Part shown: in pieces, positions 45,699 through 58,406 of the stretch
Numbering within the stretch: position 1 is the stretch's first letter
Layout: each line of letters opens with the position of its first letter
Source: Pyrrhoderma lamaoense
Lineage: Eukaryota; Basidiomycota; Agaricomycetes; Hymenochaetales; Hymenochaetaceae
Length of the DNA: 64,000 nt
NCBI GenBank assembly: GCA_002794735.1
Contig: NBAZ01000005.1
Span: 620,001 to 684,000 of the forward strand
Direction: 5' to 3'
Translations under genes and position numbers: made by a program
Notes under the pieces: model-generated
Told to the model about the DNA's origin: nothing
Databases searched by the model: none
What the model saw: the letters and a program-made list of their open reading frames with translations, nothing else

Positions 45699-47979
45699 AT
45701 GTTTGCCACTGTTTGTTCTTTCTTGTGTCTCAGCCTAGTTACAACGAATGTTGTAAATGCGAATGTGCTCTCCAGGTCTACTGCGGAATTTGCAGCTCAA
45801 GCCCCCAAATATCTTCATCACTATTTGGAACATAGGTTGTTAAGCCCGAGAGGTGACAACTCGACGAACTCAACTTCATCAGCGAGTGTAGTCTCGCTCG
45901 TCCTGAGTGAAGGAGGCGGGTGTGTTTCATTACTCTGGTTCTATCAATACGATATTCCATATCAGGGTTATCTAATCCCATTTTATTGTATCTCAGCTCT
46001 TACTACACATTAATTCAGGCAGGGGATATAAATTTTCGAGTTTCTGTGGACACGGGTTCCTCAGACTTGTGGCTATTCTCTTCCGAATGCTCAGATTCGG
46101 CTTGTAAATCCTCTCCAACCTTTCCACTCACTTATCACAGCCTATCCTTTGGTGTTATTAATAATAATGAAACCACTTTTGATATTTCTTTCGCTGATGG
46201 GACTGGTAAGTATCCGTAAATTGAGTGATATGAGTTTCATAGACTCACCTTATAGTCCATAAAAGCTTCTTCTGGTTTCCTTGCCTCAGAAACAATACAA
46301 CTAGGTAACTTTAGCGTTTCTGAACAGACTTTTGGTGGGTTTATAATATTTTAAAAAGGACTCGGAGAAAAAATCTCAACTCAGAATAGGTCTTGCTACT
46401 CACTCGAATGTGTCGTTGGACAGTAAAATAAGTGGTGTATTGGGGATGGGTTTCCCTCGTCTTTCTACCTTTACTTCATCGGTGACAAACTGTATACTTT
46501 ATCATTCTACTCGGAAATCAATAATATTGATTTTATGTTGTCAGCCACACCTCTTGTGATAGGACTCGCCCAAAACGGTCTCCTTGAATATCCCATGTTT
46601 GGTCTCAGTCTTACAAGAGATGACGATGGAACTCTTGCACTCGGTTTGTCCTAATTGTTAGTATAACTCAGAATATACTAATTGGTGCTATCAGGAGCGA
46701 TTGATGTAAACGTTGTTCAAAACGTTAGCGCCATTGAATGGCATAAGGTGATGCCCTTCTCTCCATTTGGTTCAGAGAGTAATTCCTCGAGCTATCTGGT
46801 CTGGGCTGTTCGCATCACTGAAGTCGGGGTACGCTTTAAGTATTGATAGCTCTTACATACCCTAACAACCTTGTACTTCCTAGGTGAATGGGACGAGTAT
46901 TACGACGCAGCCAACTTATCCAAATATTACAACTGAATCACTTGCGTTAATTGATATGTGAGTTGGCTTTCCTTTTTTTTTCAAACTCATCAATTCATAA
47001 TCTCTAACATCATCTGATTTAAGTGGCACTAATGGAATTTACGGTCCATATCAGGATGTTTCACGGATGTTTGCTCTTATTGAGGGGTCGCGCTTGGTTG
47101 ATGAAAGCTGTACGTATAATACTTTTCTCTTTTTTGCATCACACTCATGTACTATAGTGGGTCAATGGGCTGTGCCTTGTGACACTGAGAACGTTATGAC
47201 CTTCAACTTTGGGCAAGTCCATAGAAGTTCACTACTTATAATTGCTCACGTTTTTTCTAGTCAGGGAAACCTTACACTACAACCTACAGACTATCTGATT
47301 GGACCCGTTTCAGGGAATCCTTCTACTTGTCTTGCGTGGCCAAGAGGTTCTCAAAACAATGGTGATGGTATCGATTGGCAATTAGGAACGCCTTTCCTGC
47401 GCACAGTGTACTCTATCTTCAGGTATCTGACTCTTGCGAAACGACCTTCCATCTGCATACTGAACAATGTTAAATAGCTTTGGTATCAACGACAAGGAGA
47501 CTCCAATGATTGGCTTCTATCCAATAAGTAATGCATCAACACTTACCGAGGATTTAGGAAAAGTTTCTTCTTTCTTCTCCTCTGCGTCAGTAACAATTGA
47601 TACTACATTACCTAACTCCCTTCTTTCGACTCCATCTGTCACCACAACGGGATACATTTTTAATACGTCCGTACCTGCATCTATCGGTTTACTCGCTCAT
47701 ACTGCCCTTGGAACGAATACCTATGACGCTATCTTAACGGCTAGTAACATCAACGAAAGTGCTATTCCTTTAATCACCCCTGCTCCGAGTGTAGTGACAC
47801 TACTAGTTACGGATGGCTCTGGCGATGTACTGACCTCTACCGAACATGTCTCTACAAGTTCAGTTGCCCTCGGGGTCCCTCCTGGTGAAAGCTCATCAAC
47901 AGTTCTTTCACCATCAATACTATTCGCATTTCTTGCCCTTGGACTACTTCAAGGATCTCATATCCTGACAAGTTTTTAA
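45699..47979 (+). CDS. Pepsin-like aspartic protease (A1), probably GPI-anchored
   Basis: Secreted or cell-surface endopeptidase. The ATG at 45699 opens a signal peptide (MFATVCSFLCLSLVTTNVVNA), chosen over the TTG-initiated upstream extension. The first catalytic motif is VDTGSSDLW (near 46050), followed by the flap-side FDISFADGTG. The second catalytic region, read across the intron near 46959, is LALIDIGTNGIYGP, so D-I-G-T stands where A1 enzymes have D-(S/T)-G-(T/S). The exons are short and numerous. The C-terminal Ser/Thr-rich spacer and final hydrophobic stretch (SILFAFLALGLLQGSHILTSF) form a GPI-anchor-type signal, as in yapsin-like enzymes. I see no stop inside the joins I followed. 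Confidence 0.82.
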
Positions 47980-48410
47980 TTTATGATAATCTATCATGTG
48001 GACACTTATATTTATACATCATTATCACATTACATGAATCATCCTAATCACCCTCTGCTCGGAGTTTGGTCATACAATATACTGCATCGTGTCACAGTTT
48101 TCGTTTGTTTAGTTACTCTTTGTATTGAATCTTGGTTTCAATCTCAAGGAGTGTACTTTGTGTTATGTTATGTACTGCTCGCGTCCATGATATTGAAATA
48201 AAAAAATTTACTGGCACAATTAACTGTGGGGACTAACTGAAAGAAGTACATCTACCTCTAACGTTATTGTAATAAGGCAAGTATCTATTAGAAATTAACC
48301 ATCTTTCTGATCCCAAACGTCAGTAAGAAAATGAAAAATTCACAACAGAGATTATTTTATTATTTTGTAACTATATATTTCCATAGAATATTTTGAGTAT
48401 ATTACTTGCT
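47980..48410. other. Convergent intergenic region, no gene seen
   Basis: AT-rich 3' flanks of the protease and F-box genes. Nothing else recognised. Confidence 0.5.
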
Positions 48411-50197
48411 TCAAACATAATCTAAGATATACACAGAACCATTATAAAGTCCTGCACAGATCCTTCCTGTGGCTTCATCAAATGCTAATGATCGTACGGA
48501 GCTCGGCTTAAAAGGGAGTTGTGGCTCAGGGGGAGAAGTACGCTAACTGAAGGAGGGCTATTTCTATGGTTAACATGGTCGAAGTCAAAACGTTGAATCT
48601 GAACGTAATCAGATTTAAGGGACTGTTCAACCCAGACAGCTCGTCTTCCTGTTGTGCCTAGTTCTGGATGCTCCGGATACGAACCAACAGGGAGATCGAA
48701 TGGAGTGGTTACATCTAGCTCAATGGATGACATGAGTATCTTCGGAGAAGAACGAGAACGGGACCTGTTAAGAAGTGAGCTGAAATCATAGTCTGATAAT
48801 TTTGAGGAAGAAGAAGAGTAAGAAGATGATGGTGAGACGGGAGAAGGAGTAGCCGGGATAGAACTCTGAGGGGACGTAGAAGTGCTGTGGATCGCGAAGC
48901 GGATGTAAAGTGCCTTTTTGCTTTGTCGGACATCAAGACGTGATAGAGTAGGGAAGACGATCAACGATAGAGAGGTCGGGGGTACATAGGGTCCAAATCC
49001 CGTATTACTCGAAATAGCAATATCATAGAAGTCCATAATGGGTGCTTCGGAATAAGGAAATTGCGGCAGAGACTCCTGCTTAGAGCGACTCGTAAATGGC
49101 TGCTCATTAATCCCCCAAAGGTTATGACGGAGAGAGGGACAAGGATTACTCGTACAGCCGATTCTGATGTCACAATTATAGCGACATCGGGTTGAAGAAC
49201 TTTTATATTCACTGTTTCAATGGGCTATAGTTGTTTTGCATCTTAGAACTCATAGAAGACTCGTATTCCCAATTGCATTATAGCTCACCTTGTCGAATTG
49301 AGGGACAACGGTGATTTGCTGTCTAGTCTTCCAATTTGCGATTAAAACTTGAGGTATATGTCTGCCCTCAGAATCAATGTGGGTTGGAATAGATGATGCA
49401 ATAAAGTCTCCATGAAGAGATACTTTATGAAAGAAGTCCCCCTCATCAAGCTGGCAGCTATACGCTGTACCATATGACCCCGTGCAGATAGTGGATGCAT
49501 TAACAGGAATTTGTATAGCATAAACCTCAAGACATCTACACTTATGGTTAGAATAGTTGTTAGATAGATAATTAGCAAGGTAGCTTACTCCGAGCCCATT
49601 TTCGTCACTGATGCTGCTAGTATGAGCGTCGTCCCTTCGTCTTCGACGCATGCATCAAAATCCTTCATGATGACGGGTATGGATAATTGTACAATTAGGC
49701 GAGGTTTCTTAACATCAAGCAAGGTAAATGCAGATATTATCATAGAAGGCCGTTGTGAGTGCCTGTCTCGCCGAACCCCAAGAAGGATTGACGCATTGCT
49801 CAAGATTTTCAGTTCATCAAATGTGCCTTCATATGATGGAGGCTTCGCTATGCTCCAATTCCGTACTTGCGGGTGCTTTTTGACCCAATTCCTGCGTAGT
49901 TTCAAGGCTCGAAGGGCAGATTCTCGAAGTTCTAATGCAGTGAACCCTCTGAAATCGTTGAACGGTGATAGATCGAGAGGAAGCTCAGCACGGGGTAGTA
50001 CCTGATGCCACAGATAATCTGAGTCTGTCATCCGGTTTAGGCTGCGACATGTCTTCAAAAGTGTTCAATACGCAAAGGTTACGATAATAGTGGTGCCAGC
50101 TCACCTGTTTAAGAGCAAAGACATCTGCAATTGATGCGTACGCTGCTATTTGAATGATAATATCCTCTGGAAGCTGACTTATGAGTTCTCGAGACAT
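48411..50197 (-). CDS. F-box protein
   Basis: Likely substrate receptor of an SCF ubiquitin ligase. The start MSRELISQLPEDIIIQIAAYASIADVFALKQ, continuing after an intron as TCRSLNRMTDSDYLWHQVL, is a standard N-terminal F-box (Skp1-binding). The remainder resembles a degenerate beta-propeller: SIAKPPSYEGTFDELKILSNASILLGVRRD, YAIQIPVNASTICTGSYGTAYSC, and at the end SSVRSLAFDEATGRICAGLYNGSVYILDYV. That last stretch requires a frame change from the upstream exon. An intron of about 62 nt (GTTCAG...TTAG) or about 32 nt (GTTAAC...TTAG) restores it, and the stop is then at 48411. A long Ser/Pro insert sits near the C-terminal third. Substrate unknown. Confidence 0.78.
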
Positions 50198-50426
50198 AAT
50201 TGAGCCAAAGAAGCAAGAACACGCGACCTCTTGTTAATAGGAGATAGCGTGCGGAATAAATCGAATTATCGGTGAGGGGCTATCTTATCTGATAAAAAAT
50301 AGGGCACGTGACTCGTGGGTATTTCTTTGTCATACGGGAAGTGGTAAAGGGAGCAATCATGTCCCGATGTGCAATGTATGTTCCCTTTCTTCACAGTGAT
50401 AACATTCAACTTATCTATAATTACGA
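50198..50426. promoter_or_regulatory. Short divergent promoter with a GATA palindrome and an E-box
   Basis: The 229 bp between two divergent starts contain TTATCTGATAA (50285-50295, an inverted pair of GATA sites) and GCACGTGAC (E-box CACGTG at 50305-50310). Both are known fungal factor-binding words, and their close spacing in a short shared promoter suggests joint control. Confidence 0.45.
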
Positions 50427-52912
50427 ATGAGTTCGCCTACGTATCGCATCGATGACGAGGACACATCCAGTCTATCTGATTATGACTCTGAGTGGACGCA
50501 GGTATCAGGAATGGAGGATGACGACTTCCCTCCACTTTCTGCCGCTTCGGACCGTTCTTCATCACACACTGACATTGTCGATGGCAATCTCAACGGAGAT
50601 GTCTGGGAGGGCCTTGCAGACGGTTTGCATCGCATCTCCAGTCGCTTGAGTGAGATCCCGAGCTCAGTGGATGACGACGCCACTCGTGAATTGACGTCCG
50701 AAGACGCGCGGTCCCTGGGCGCCAGTGTTGCCACTAAAGTCAATGAAGATGATGATAGAGTTAGCGTGGCTTTAAATAGTAGTGTTGTTGGGACACTTAG
50801 GGCCTCTCGAACACGCTCTGCGAGCTCTTCACTTCATGCGTCGTTAACTGAATCTCAGTCTAAGCTTAGATTATCTTTTCCTGACCCATTAACCAGTTCA
50901 AAGGATGAAATCGTCGACGAGAGTGATCCGCGGCCACTTCTGAAGGACCAGAACAATATTGATGACCCATATACTTCTTCTGTTTCTTCATCTTTCACTG
51001 ATATTGAGGGACCCGCCACTCTTGAAGCTTCGGAGAAGTCTGATAAGAGTGCTGTTTCAACAAATTACCAACCCATCCCAATATATGCATCATGTATACT
51101 ATCAATTATTATCTATGGATCTGCTTCTTCATCCAGATGGCAGATAGTTGACAAGGTCTTGTCTTTAGTACTTCAGTACAGGGGTCCAGTGCCCGCATTC
51201 GTAGAAGATGGCTGCAGTCGTCGATATTACTATGAAGCATCTGTTCTCAGAATCCCAGGTGCCTCGCAAGGTGAACAATTGTTTGTTCGGATCATCGATC
51301 GAACCGCTTGCCCTTCTGGAACGGTCAGTGACTGTTACTAAATTTTTCTATTATTCTAATTTTCTACAGGAGTTCACTGATACCGATGATGGTGTACCTT
51401 CTCTTGCCATTGTTCTTCTTCCTTCAAGTCTTCCTTCGTGTCTTCCAAAGCATGATTATTATCTTCCACTTATTAACCCACCATCTTTGAATTTCGGTTT
51501 CTCCACTTTATCTAACGAATCCGCATTCTCTGAATCGGTTGTATCTGATTCTGCGCAATATGCCTGGGAATGTTTAGAGGTACCTCATGAGAAATTAATC
51601 GTGTTGGACCCTCGACGCCCAAACACTATTTGGGATGTGACTTTCTTTAACGATCAAGAAGAAGAAGTTTTAGTCACTGCTTTTTCTGTCATATTTAGCG
51701 GAGGTAGAACGAGGACAAATATATCTAATAATCAAGAGAAGCAACACGCTTTTGTCAATAAATGGTTAAATTCTCCTATTTTCAGATGCTTCTTAAGTAT
51801 TAACATTGATTAATTTTCGTTAGGTACACATTAGCTATTGTCGCGGCTACTGCTTTGGCTGTGGCTTTCGGAGGTATCCGAGTAAACAAGCTTTCGGCTG
51901 AAACTACAATTTCCAGCGATATGTCTAACATAAATCTGTCAACAACAAACTCTATTGCTGTCGGCTCTTCGAGTAATATTGACTTATTACCAATTTCACC
52001 TATTGACTCAGGTATCACTAGTGCAAATTCAGCACTTCGATCGCTTGCTACTGTTGCTGTTAAATCACTAACCACTCAGTCTTCTTATACCAAATCGCTT
52101 ATACGTGATCCTCCTCCGGTATCAACCTCCGATATTGGACGTAGTAACTCTGACCATGTTTTGGGACAAAAGAGTCGGAAAGAAGCATATGTGACTGCCT
52201 TCGTCGACCTAAGGCCTGGCTCGATAGGTTGGATATCGGATTTGGAGATTATGTCCGTAAAGACTTAATAGACAGACCTACTACAGCTTTATCCCTAATC
52301 GGAAAGTCTCCTGTGGATAATTTGAAGGCGCCAAAGCAGGTAGCTAGAGATGATGCTAAAAAGTCTCCCATGGAGTCCACGGCTCTTAGTCTACGCGCTG
52401 TGCATAATTCCATAGCACAATTTTCGTCAAAGAGCAAGTCTTTGTTGAAATCAAGCAGGGCAGACATACATACTATCAACGAGGCTCTTGATGATTTACT
52501 GCTAGCCCTTGGGCGACAAGTTGACAGGGCAAAGGCCGGCATGGATAAAGCAAGGGCAGGAGCTTTGGATGTAAATTATCACATGCGACACACACTAGTC
52601 TCTCGTAACGCGCGCGCAAGAGAAAACGCAAGACGAATCCGTAGAGTTGGCGAAAGGTTTTTCAAGGCTGCAGGTGAAGGAGCATTGAGAATAGCCAGCC
52701 AAGTACGCGACCGTAAGCGTACTAACAATGAAGAAGCCTTCGGTCCGTATCAATCAAAACAGTCGTGCCGAGAACCGGATGGACATGTAAGTAGCAGAAA
52801 TGGAGTTCCGTATCAAGGGACGGATAAAATCCCTGAGGAGAAACAGCAAGAGACGGAATATAGCAGACATTTACACCGGCGCATAGTACACCGTGAACGC
52901 ATGAATGGATAA
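50427..52912 (+). CDS. Unrecognised single-pass membrane protein
   Basis: Exon 1 (50427-51323) encodes an acidic, Ser-rich N-terminus (SDYDSEWTQVSGMEDDDFPPL) and a globular part (WQIVDKVLSLVLQYRGPVPAFVEDGCSRRYYYEASVLRIPG). Exon 2 starts at 51370. Then comes one membrane helix (YTLAIVAATALAVAFGG, near 51840). The region after it is helical and basic (AVHNSIAQFSSKSKSLLKSS; NEALDDLLLALGRQVDRAKAGMDKARAGAL; RENARRIRRVGERFFKAAGEGA), probably coiled-coil. The exon junction before the helix (51700-51835) can be read several ways. A 57-nt intron with a weak GTTTTG donor (about 52159-52215) resolves the later frame change. The stop is at 52912. I know no named family. It is probably an organelle membrane protein. 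Confidence 0.6.
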
Positions 52913-54195
52913 TGAGGTTGTCGGCTCGGCTATGAGAAGGAAGCAGGGATGAGAATTGTCATATATACAGCTTCTCGTGAAAGAAAAAGATGTTTGATTG
53001 CAGTTCCCTATCTAGTCCGTAGTTGCTTTGCTACTTGTTTCAGGATGAACTCTACGAGTTTTGTGCCCACTTCTGTAATATTATGACTGTTTAGTAAAGT
53101 GAAATTACATCGAGGTCGATCTAGCACAATCTTGATATACCAGAGCCACATCCGATATGGATCGTTTATACATCTCGGGAAAGCCTTTCACGTGACGCTG
53201 TGAGATCTTCTCCCGCGTGTGTCAAGGATAAACCTAGACTTATCTCCACTGACCATCGTCATCAAGTACAACAACCAGCGATGATCTATAAAGTTTCACA
53301 GAAGAATCAATGAGTTGATGTTTGAAATTTTTATGCCTCGATGCCATGAATTGGGTTTCTCGCCCTGAGGTATTCGCGTGTACAGGCACATCGAACGAAG
53401 GAACCTTACTCATGACAAGTTGCAACTTTATTACTGGCTGAAAAGCAACCGAGGAAAGATGAGCCGTAAGAGGACGTCGGAGAGTCCCGCAGGATAAATT
53501 GAACTTCTTTTGTGCTATCGATTGACGAGGGAGAACAGGATCGTATATGCAAATGAGATCGAAGCTGGTGAGGAATTAAAGTTGATGCTCAGGTTTACAA
53601 CAAATGCACAGATTCGGAATCTCGCGTCGATGACGGCAGCAGACTAGTGCGCATGCGTCTGGTCGTGTTTAGCAAGGGCGTCTTCTCGCGGGATTGGAGA
53701 CAATCAACGCCCCTCTCTTTCCGTTTTCGCGTGGTAAATGTTAATTGAATCCAGCTCTCAGAACGGCAGATATTGTCTTGGAACAGCGGGATGCATCAAG
53801 AGACCGTTGGTCCGTTTCAGGCGGGTCCTTATGACATTCCGTCGTGATCAGGACCCCGTTATACTCAAAATTTCAGTATTTTTATCGTAAAGTACTTTTA
53901 CTTCCTCAGCATGGTCCCTTTATATACTTCGGCCCAGCTACCCTCCTTTGCCGTATTGTCCGTCCATCTTAGCCACTCTGTCCATCCATCCTCTACTCCT
54001 TGTCTGTGGCTCTATATAAGTTGCCGCGCCCCCATCAAGTTCACAAAGTCTGTCCTCTACCCCCCGTAGTTAGCGTACTAAGCAAGCTAGAATACGATAC
54101 CCCACTTCTTACCCAACTCTTTCCCATTCACATACGAAGAACATCCTCAACGTCTTCTCTGAAGGCTCAATATATATTCATTGACCTTCTCCGAC
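52913..54195. promoter_or_regulatory. Intergenic region and Zn2Cys6 gene promoter
   Basis: 3' flank of the membrane protein gene, then the upstream region of the Zn2Cys6 factor. TTCACGTGACG near 53187 is an E-box. CTATATAAG near 54011 is a plausible TATA box, followed by a C/T-rich leader. The short minus-strand ORF 53240-53425 has no family features. Confidence 0.5.
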
Positions 54196-57100
54196 ATGTT
54201 CCCTCAATCTCAGGTCAGTATTCTGGGATTTACATATCTATTTATTCTGAGTTTATTTTAAATTTCTCTCTCCATAACATGGCTAAATGCTTGTCCGTTG
54301 GCTACTACCTACATCACAGCAGCACAGTGAGTATCGACTTTTCTGCACGTGTAGTATTTGCAATGACATCTTTCAATCTCAGACAGCCAACCATTTGAGT
54401 TTCGGCCTTCACAATCGGAACTTCCACGCATTAGACAGTTGTGCCGTAACCCTCCGCCTATCGTCGTTCCCAACAATATTACAAATATGACCATGCCTTC
54501 GGCTCGCTCTTCCAACCCATCTTCCGCATCTACCTCCATGTCATTTCGCTACTACCAACCTCCGAAGACCAAACAAGAGGAAACCGAAAGTGAAGATGAA
54601 TCGAGTGAAGAGGAGAGAAGAAAGTCTTCACGAAAGTCTTCAACGCCAAATCAACAACCGGCTAAACGGTAAGATCTGCATATCTGATCCAAATTGAGGA
54701 ACTACGTATTGATACTTCACTTCAGTGGCGCCTGTACACACTGTAAGACACTGAAAGTTCGGTGCCATTTTGCGAATGGACACAGTCACTGCCAACGATG
54801 TATATTAAACAAGCTCCAATGTACCGTCGTTGGTCGTAAGAAACGACGGGCGGTAGCGTACGTTCTCACTATGATTATCCGCATTTTTTCCATCTGATAG
54901 GAGTCTTACTAAAAATAGAACACACGAAGAATTACTCTTGAAATCTCACAAACAAGACCTCGAAATCGTTAATTTACTCCATCAATTTGACGAGATCACT
55001 GCGTCTTGCAGGATTCAAAGTTGGATCGAGAAAGCTAACTACAAGAGATATGCACGGTCCAGTCGTTCTCCTGGTTCACCTCAGTCCGGCAAAAGCTCAG
55101 ACTCGTCAAGTTTTGACAGAGATCATACGAGTTGGACGTCAAGCATGGGGTACGGCGAGTTTAAATCACCCTGTAGTCCAATAATGGATATGAACGCGGC
55201 TTACTTGACGTCGCTAAGTTATCCCACCTTGTCTCCTCACTGCCGAAAGTACAGCACTCAGGAACTACTAATGTACTTCCCGAATAGTAGGTTATGTCCA
55301 CACTTTCATCTCTCAACAGTGAATTGAACCTTTCCCGTGATCAGAAAACCCTATCCCATACCTGAAAGCTCCAGAGATCGTTGCCAGGGGCATAATTCAG
55401 CCCGACGATGTTGGCAAGCTTTTCGAATTGTGAGCCTATTTGTCAGTTTAATATCAAATGTGCCACCCTAATGTTACTTATTCCTTGATAGATACTTTAA
55501 GCATATCAATGTAAGTTTCTAGTCTTCGGAATTAAGCGGCAAGATGATTTCTAAAGAGAGTCTTAAGCCATATTTTGCGATCTTGGATCCGCAGCTACAT
55601 ACGCCGAAAAGACTTTTCTGGAACTCCCACTTCTTATTCACATTGAGTGAGTGAAATATCTACATATGGTACTATTTTGACTAGCCCTAACAGTATCTTG
55701 ACCAATCTTAGTCTGTTGTATATCTACAAAGTATGCAGAACCTAAACTATCCTCTATGTGTCCTCTTTTCGTGGAATTCGCTCGTGATATGGCGGGAAAA
55801 ACTCTTGTTGAGGGGAGGAAAACCATCGATGAATGTCAAGCCTTCTTAATCCAGTCTGCTTATCAACTACCACGAAAGCGTTTTGAAGATCAGCGCACTT
55901 GGCTTACTATGGGTCTTGCTTTTTCTCTTGCCCAAGAGTTAAAATTGAATGAGCCGCCCGCTGAAGAAGATCTAGCTGTATATTCTCCGGGAGGTGCCGA
56001 CTCAAGAGATCCAATTCGAGGTGAAATGGCAGAAAGGATAAAATTAAACCGCACCCGAACTTGGCTTCTTTGTTACTGTTTAGATGCTAACTTTGCAACT
56101 CAATTCGGCAAGCCCGCCATCCTTGACGCTGAAGACTGCATTGCCAGACACTGTAGGGACTGGTACTTGTCATCACCTTACAGTCTCCCTAATGACATCC
56201 ATCTGGTTTCATCCGTCGAATCTGCGAGAGTAATGCGTCGATTTCGATTAGAAGTCGAGCAGCTCGAAGCCAAGGAAAAGGAGGACCCACCAAAGCGGGT
56301 AAAAATCGCGGAAGTGATAAATATTGTAGTAGATTACCACAGGCAATTACAGAACCTCCACCTTGTATGGAACGAAAGGTTCGAAATATACACACGTCCT
56401 GACGGTAAGTGATTGGAACCGATTGACATCTGTGCACATGTGACTTAAAAGAACTCCTTTTTTTAGATTATATGTGGACTTTTCGCGCCGATACAGCCCG
56501 CATGTGAGCTTCTTTAGATTGATAATGATTAATGAATAAGGCTTTCTGATACATTACTGATGATTGAATTAGGATGAATGCATTTAATCGTCTTGTTGTA
56601 CTTTTTTATGGATTACAACGGATCATTTCTGTAAAAACTAGTGATGAAGGCGCTGGATCATCAAAAGAAGAAGTTGTTCGCAACGTGAGTCATAACAGAA
56701 ATTTGTGTTAATTTTTCTTCTTAGTGAAGACTCGTTTTGTATCATAGTGCATAGCAACAGCAAAAGAAGTTATTGCTTTTGTTGTAGACAAATTGCATCC
56801 GACAAGGATGCTTCGCTACTGTTTGGAGGTAAGTACATAATGCAACTGTCAGTCTATTTTGACAAATCTTAAGTCGCACTATTACAGACAACTTTTCTCG
56901 TCGTCTCTTTCGCCGCGGCTGGTCTTCTTTCTGTGAGTTTCGATTCTCATTTGTCATTAAAACAACCTCTGATCCGAAAGACTAACTCCGCTTAGTTTTT
57001 GAGGCCAGGAATGTCTACTCTCCTGCAGGACGGTGACACGGTTGAAATTATTATTTTAGTTCGCAGACTAACAGAAGCTCTTCGTGATGATCAAGTTTCA

Positions 57101-57663
57101 AAGGACGAGCATGGAGAACATGCACCATCTTACTATGCACGCTACCTTTCAAAACAGCTTAGAGGCTTTCTGCTACTTTACCACACCAAAGTGCGATCTT
57201 GGATCAAGACTTCTCTTCTCAGACACATTATGATGAAACAGCTCGTGGCTACTCTGCGAATCGGCCCGATTCCATCTCTATGGACTCGTCCGTTTGGATG
57301 GAGCGTAATTCCGGAGCGATGTACACAAACACTTCCCCAGTATTGGAATCCGATTCTCCAGTTCAATCGCTGCCTTCAAATATGCATTATCCACATGCGG
57401 GGGCGGATGTAGAATCGTTCCCTCTTCCTGGATATAGTATTGACTATTCGATGGAGACTTTCCTACAGACTGTCAGTGAACCTCAGTTCACGGAGAAAAC
57501 TCCGCCTCCAGAGGATTCAAAGGAGACTGTTCATTGGTGGCAGCAGATGTATCCAGTCAGCAGTCAAACAATACACGAAGCCCAAGAATGGCCCATGGTC
57601 GTAGATGTACAATCTTCTGTTGGTGCTTCCATACGGGGCCATCATTTCCATCCAAACTTCTAA
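54196..57663 (+). CDS. Zn2Cys6 fungal transcription factor
   Basis: Nuclear regulator with an N-terminal binuclear zinc cluster, Cys-x2-Cys-x6-Cys-x8-Cys-x2-Cys-x6-Cys (GACTHCKTLKVRC...HCQRCILNKLQC), followed by basic KKRR and a linker with a heptad-like helix (HEELLLKSHKQDLEIVNLLHQFDEI). The fungal-specific factor domain follows (ICCISTKYAEP; LIQSAYQLPRKRFEDQRTWLTMGLAFSLAQELKLNEPP; NRTRTWLLCYCLDANFATQFGKPAIL). The start at 54196 was chosen because ATGTTCCCTCAATCTCAG, a 7-nt exon CAGCACA (54320-54326) and the exon from 54383 join in phase to MFPQSQQHNSQPFEFRPSQ, typical of such factors. Many short exons follow. The last join near 57200 needs an intron of only about 32 nt. Target genes unknown. 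Confidence 0.82.
54320..54326 (+). other. 7-nt micro-exon of the Zn2Cys6 gene
   Basis: CAGCACA lies between a CACAG acceptor and a GTGAGT donor and links exon 1 (ends 54213) with exon 3 (starts 54383) in frame. Use of the next AG would leave a 4-nt exon (CACA), also in frame and one Gln shorter. Confidence 0.5.
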
Positions 57664-58406
57664 GCCCTTGTGGGTTTCTTCAAACCTTACTCTGTATGTG
57701 AAAGTTATACTTTATGGAAAATGGCACGGAACTAACAGCTCGTATAGATCTTGGTAGTGATCCATATTCTTGTCTTTATGTTTTAGGCTCTTTTCTTTTA
57801 CTGGTTCCTGTTTGTTCATCGATAAAGTGTATGTATTCTAACTACTGATTTCTTGAGGACTTTTGTGTATTATAATTATACCTGTATCGTAAGAGCGTAC
57901 TAGTTCGGCTTCGATGACGTGGATGTGGACCCAAGTGTTGTATACAATCGGTGTTATCGGGGCGAGTAGTTATGAATGATAATAAAAGGCAACGTTGTGC
58001 TTACAACGGAAGTGATATGAATATGGTGCAGAACAGAAGCCAGAGAGTGATGCCGACTCGGGGAATGAACCGGAGTTTGTATGTTTTGAACGATATTAGG
58101 ATGATCTGCATGATCTCGTTTTACAAACCTTGCCAAGTTTATCAAATTGGAACGGATAAGGGACGACGGTGGACTAATGCACGTAGCACACCGTCCGCGG
58201 GTTCTCAAACTTAATCCGGCGTATGGCGTATGACACACAGTCCATCCGACTCCGAGTCCATCAGGATCAATACCGTTTCCCACATCTCACAAACTTAGAA
58301 TGAGCACGTTGCAGCCTTGCCTCACTTCGGCCTGGGCGCTCTCTGTGGGGAAAAAAAAGAAAAAGACAATGTTCTTCTTTCTCCTCTGACCGTATAGTAC
58401 TGCTCC
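57664..58406. other. Intergenic region, no gene seen
   Basis: 3' flank of the Zn2Cys6 gene and promoter of the GH5 gene. A GAAAAAAAAGAAAAAGAC purine run lies near 58347. No gene seen. Confidence 0.5.

Noticed and set aside
53240..53425. 61-codon minus-strand ORF before the Zn2Cys6 gene
   Set aside because: No recognisable feature, and it is isolated in an intergenic region.
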